Below, in pieces: positions 62,458 to 64,000 of a stretch of 64,000 bases of DNA. Position 1 is the first letter of the stretch; each line of letters opens with the position of its first letter. This DNA comes from Podarcis raffonei (Eukaryota > Chordata > Lepidosauria > Squamata > Lacertidae), in contig NC_070603.1 of assembly GCF_027172205.1 (NCBI RefSeq), forward strand, positions 34,963,001-35,027,000, read 5' to 3'. Made by a program: the position numbers and the translations under genes. Under the pieces are notes generated by a model, which worked only from the letters and a program-made list of their open reading frames with translations, was not told the origin of the DNA and searched no databases.

Positions 62458-63177
62458 CTAGAAATAGAGACCAGAGGGTTATGTTTACAGCACTGTCATC
62501 TGCAGTGTAGCCTACCAGTGCAAAAAGAGGGCATTAAAGTAGCAGGTTAGCCCAACTATTTTCAGAGTAAACTGAAAGCTGTTGCTGAAACTTTCCAAAA
62601 GTGGGGCACTTAGTATCTATGAGAAAGAAGCAAAGAAGGACAAGGTCAGACTGGAGGATAGTTCAGGAATCTGAAATTTAAGATCAGTAATTTCTAATCC
62701 CCATGCTGTCCTGATAACATGCCTTAGCTATAGTCTGGATCAACAAGCAACTCACTGTGCCATACTTCATGCCTGACTTCAGCAGCATTAAACACTGCTA
62801 GCCTTGCAGTGTGCATTAGAGGGTGGAGTGTGCATTAGAGAGCATATCACTGTAGGTCCTTTGAACTAGATGTTAGATATAGTGTACTTCAGGTGTTAAG
62901 GTTTGCACATCTTGTCACTGAATACTCTTATGGCACAGCTAACATCTCTAGGTCATGCTGCAAACAATTCACATGCCTGCCTATTAACCCGCAGAATAGG
63001 AATTCTACTAGGGTATCTTTTTTGGCTGTGTCATCCACCTGGATGTTGGAAAGGCAACACACCACCTGGCAAAGCATCATCAACACTGCCAGGGTCTGTG
63101 TCCCTTGTATGTTGGAGTTACCTAGTACACACCAATCACACACCCTTGACTAGTTACATCAGGAAAACGAAATCATA

Positions 63178-63455
63178 GACCTGTAAGTTAGAAGGTACTC
63201 TAGGGTCGTCCAACCCCCTGCAATGCAGGAATCTCAACTACATGACAGATGGCCATCCAACCTCTGTTCAAAAGTCTCCAAGGAAGGAGAATCCACAACC
63301 TCCCATGGGAGTCTGTTCCACTCTCAAACAGCTCTTACTGTCAGAAAGTTCTTCCTGATGTTTAGTCAGAATCTCTTTTCTTGTAACTTGAATCCACTGT
63401 TTTGGGTCTAGACTCCAGAGCAGGAGTAAACAAGCTTGCTCCATCCTCCATATGA
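63178..63455 (-). mobile_element. CR1 LINE 3' fragment
   Basis: TCCAACCCCCTGCAATGCAG, GACAGATGGCCATCCAACCT, TCTTACTGTCAGAAAGTTCT and CCTGATGTTTAGTCAGAATC are the reversed CR1 3' coding end and UTR, the same family as 92-590. Confidence 0.85.
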
Positions 63456-64000
63456 CTGCGCAATTTCGTGGGAGTTTAGCATACATACCTTCTATAGAAG
63501 CCTATTTTAGATGCGTTTAAGAATGCTCTGAGCACACAGCCAAGAGCAAACATATCAGACTAGACAAGAAAGTTGTACCTCCCAACAATTACCAGTCAAT
63601 TTCATTAAGGCAACTTATTGAATTAAATAACAAGTGACTGTGACAAAGTAAGGTTTTTGACCCATACATGAGCTGTGCTATTATAAATCCAATCCAAGGC
63701 AATTTGGAAGTCGTCCACACATTATATCATATGAGTTGTTCCTAAATGAAATGAGGGATAAACCAAACTTTAAAAGTAAGACTCATCTTACTTAACAACC
63801 GACAGGTGGGTGGAACCCGACTCTGAGTGCAAAGAGAGCACTCAACGCAAGCACTGGAAGGAACCCTACATATATTATTCTTAAAAGAAGTACAGTAGTT
63901 TCTGCAAGGGAATCCATGTACCATCACCATTTTTCTTGCAATGTGTATTTAATATCTTCACACACAAGAAGCTGTCATAAGCTTACCTAAAGCTCATATG

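Larger units (their letters stand above)
57103..64000 (-). other. JPT1: JPT1 introns
   Basis: Intron sequence between and beyond the listed exons. It holds a foldback MITE at 57312-57440, the element at 60086-60417 and a CR1 fragment at 63178-63455. The remaining DNA is A/T-rich with no coding pattern. Confidence 0.6.

Overview
The window is vertebrate nuclear DNA, almost certainly from a squamate reptile (lizard). It has large introns with GT/AG splice sites and CpG-rich promoters. It carries several tRNA-derived SINEs whose tail ends in CTTTACCTTTA (the Sauria SINE type), together with CR1 and L2 LINE relics and many short hAT-, Tigger- and Tc1-type DNA elements. I cannot name the species from sequence alone.

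The gene order is TRIM-like SPRY gene (+), SLC16A5 (+), an unnamed 73-residue membrane protein (-), ARMC7 (+), NT5C (-), JPT1 (-, first exon beyond the right edge). SLC16A5-ARMC7-NT5C-JPT1 with these orientations is the block known from human 17q25.1. From memory, human has ATP5PD/KCTD2 left of SLC16A5, whereas here a TRIM16-like gene lies there.

Layout: 1-10.6 kb, three phase-compatible 3' coding exons of the TRIM-like gene (coiled-coil end, linker, B30.2/SPRY). 10.6-16.5 kb, intergenic repeats. 16.5-33.7 kb, SLC16A5 (CpG promoter, 5'UTR exon, four coding exons, 488 residues), with introns carrying an L2 relic, nested hAT elements, a solo LTR, Tigger elements and a deleted Tc1 element. 33.7-41 kb, 3' flank and repeats. 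41.0-42.1 kb, the two-exon small gene, head to head with ARMC7 (42.2-48.5 kb, 190 residues). 49.6-53.2 kb, NT5C in five exons (202 residues), converging on ARMC7 across a nested stack of mobile elements. 56-64 kb, the last four coding exons of JPT1, including a 22-nt exon.

The genes are unrelated housekeeping or accessory functions (membrane transport, nucleotide metabolism, scaffolding) held together by ancient synteny. I see no operon-like or defence-type system, and no convincing new biological system. The observations most worth a second look are the unnamed small gene, SINEs with tRNA-Lys and tRNA-Ile heads that both carry a CR1-like tail, a solo LTR with 40-bp CCAAT-box repeats, a three-level nest of elements between ARMC7 and NT5C, and an internally deleted Tc1 element that keeps its transposase start. 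All splice models and element boundaries were read by eye.
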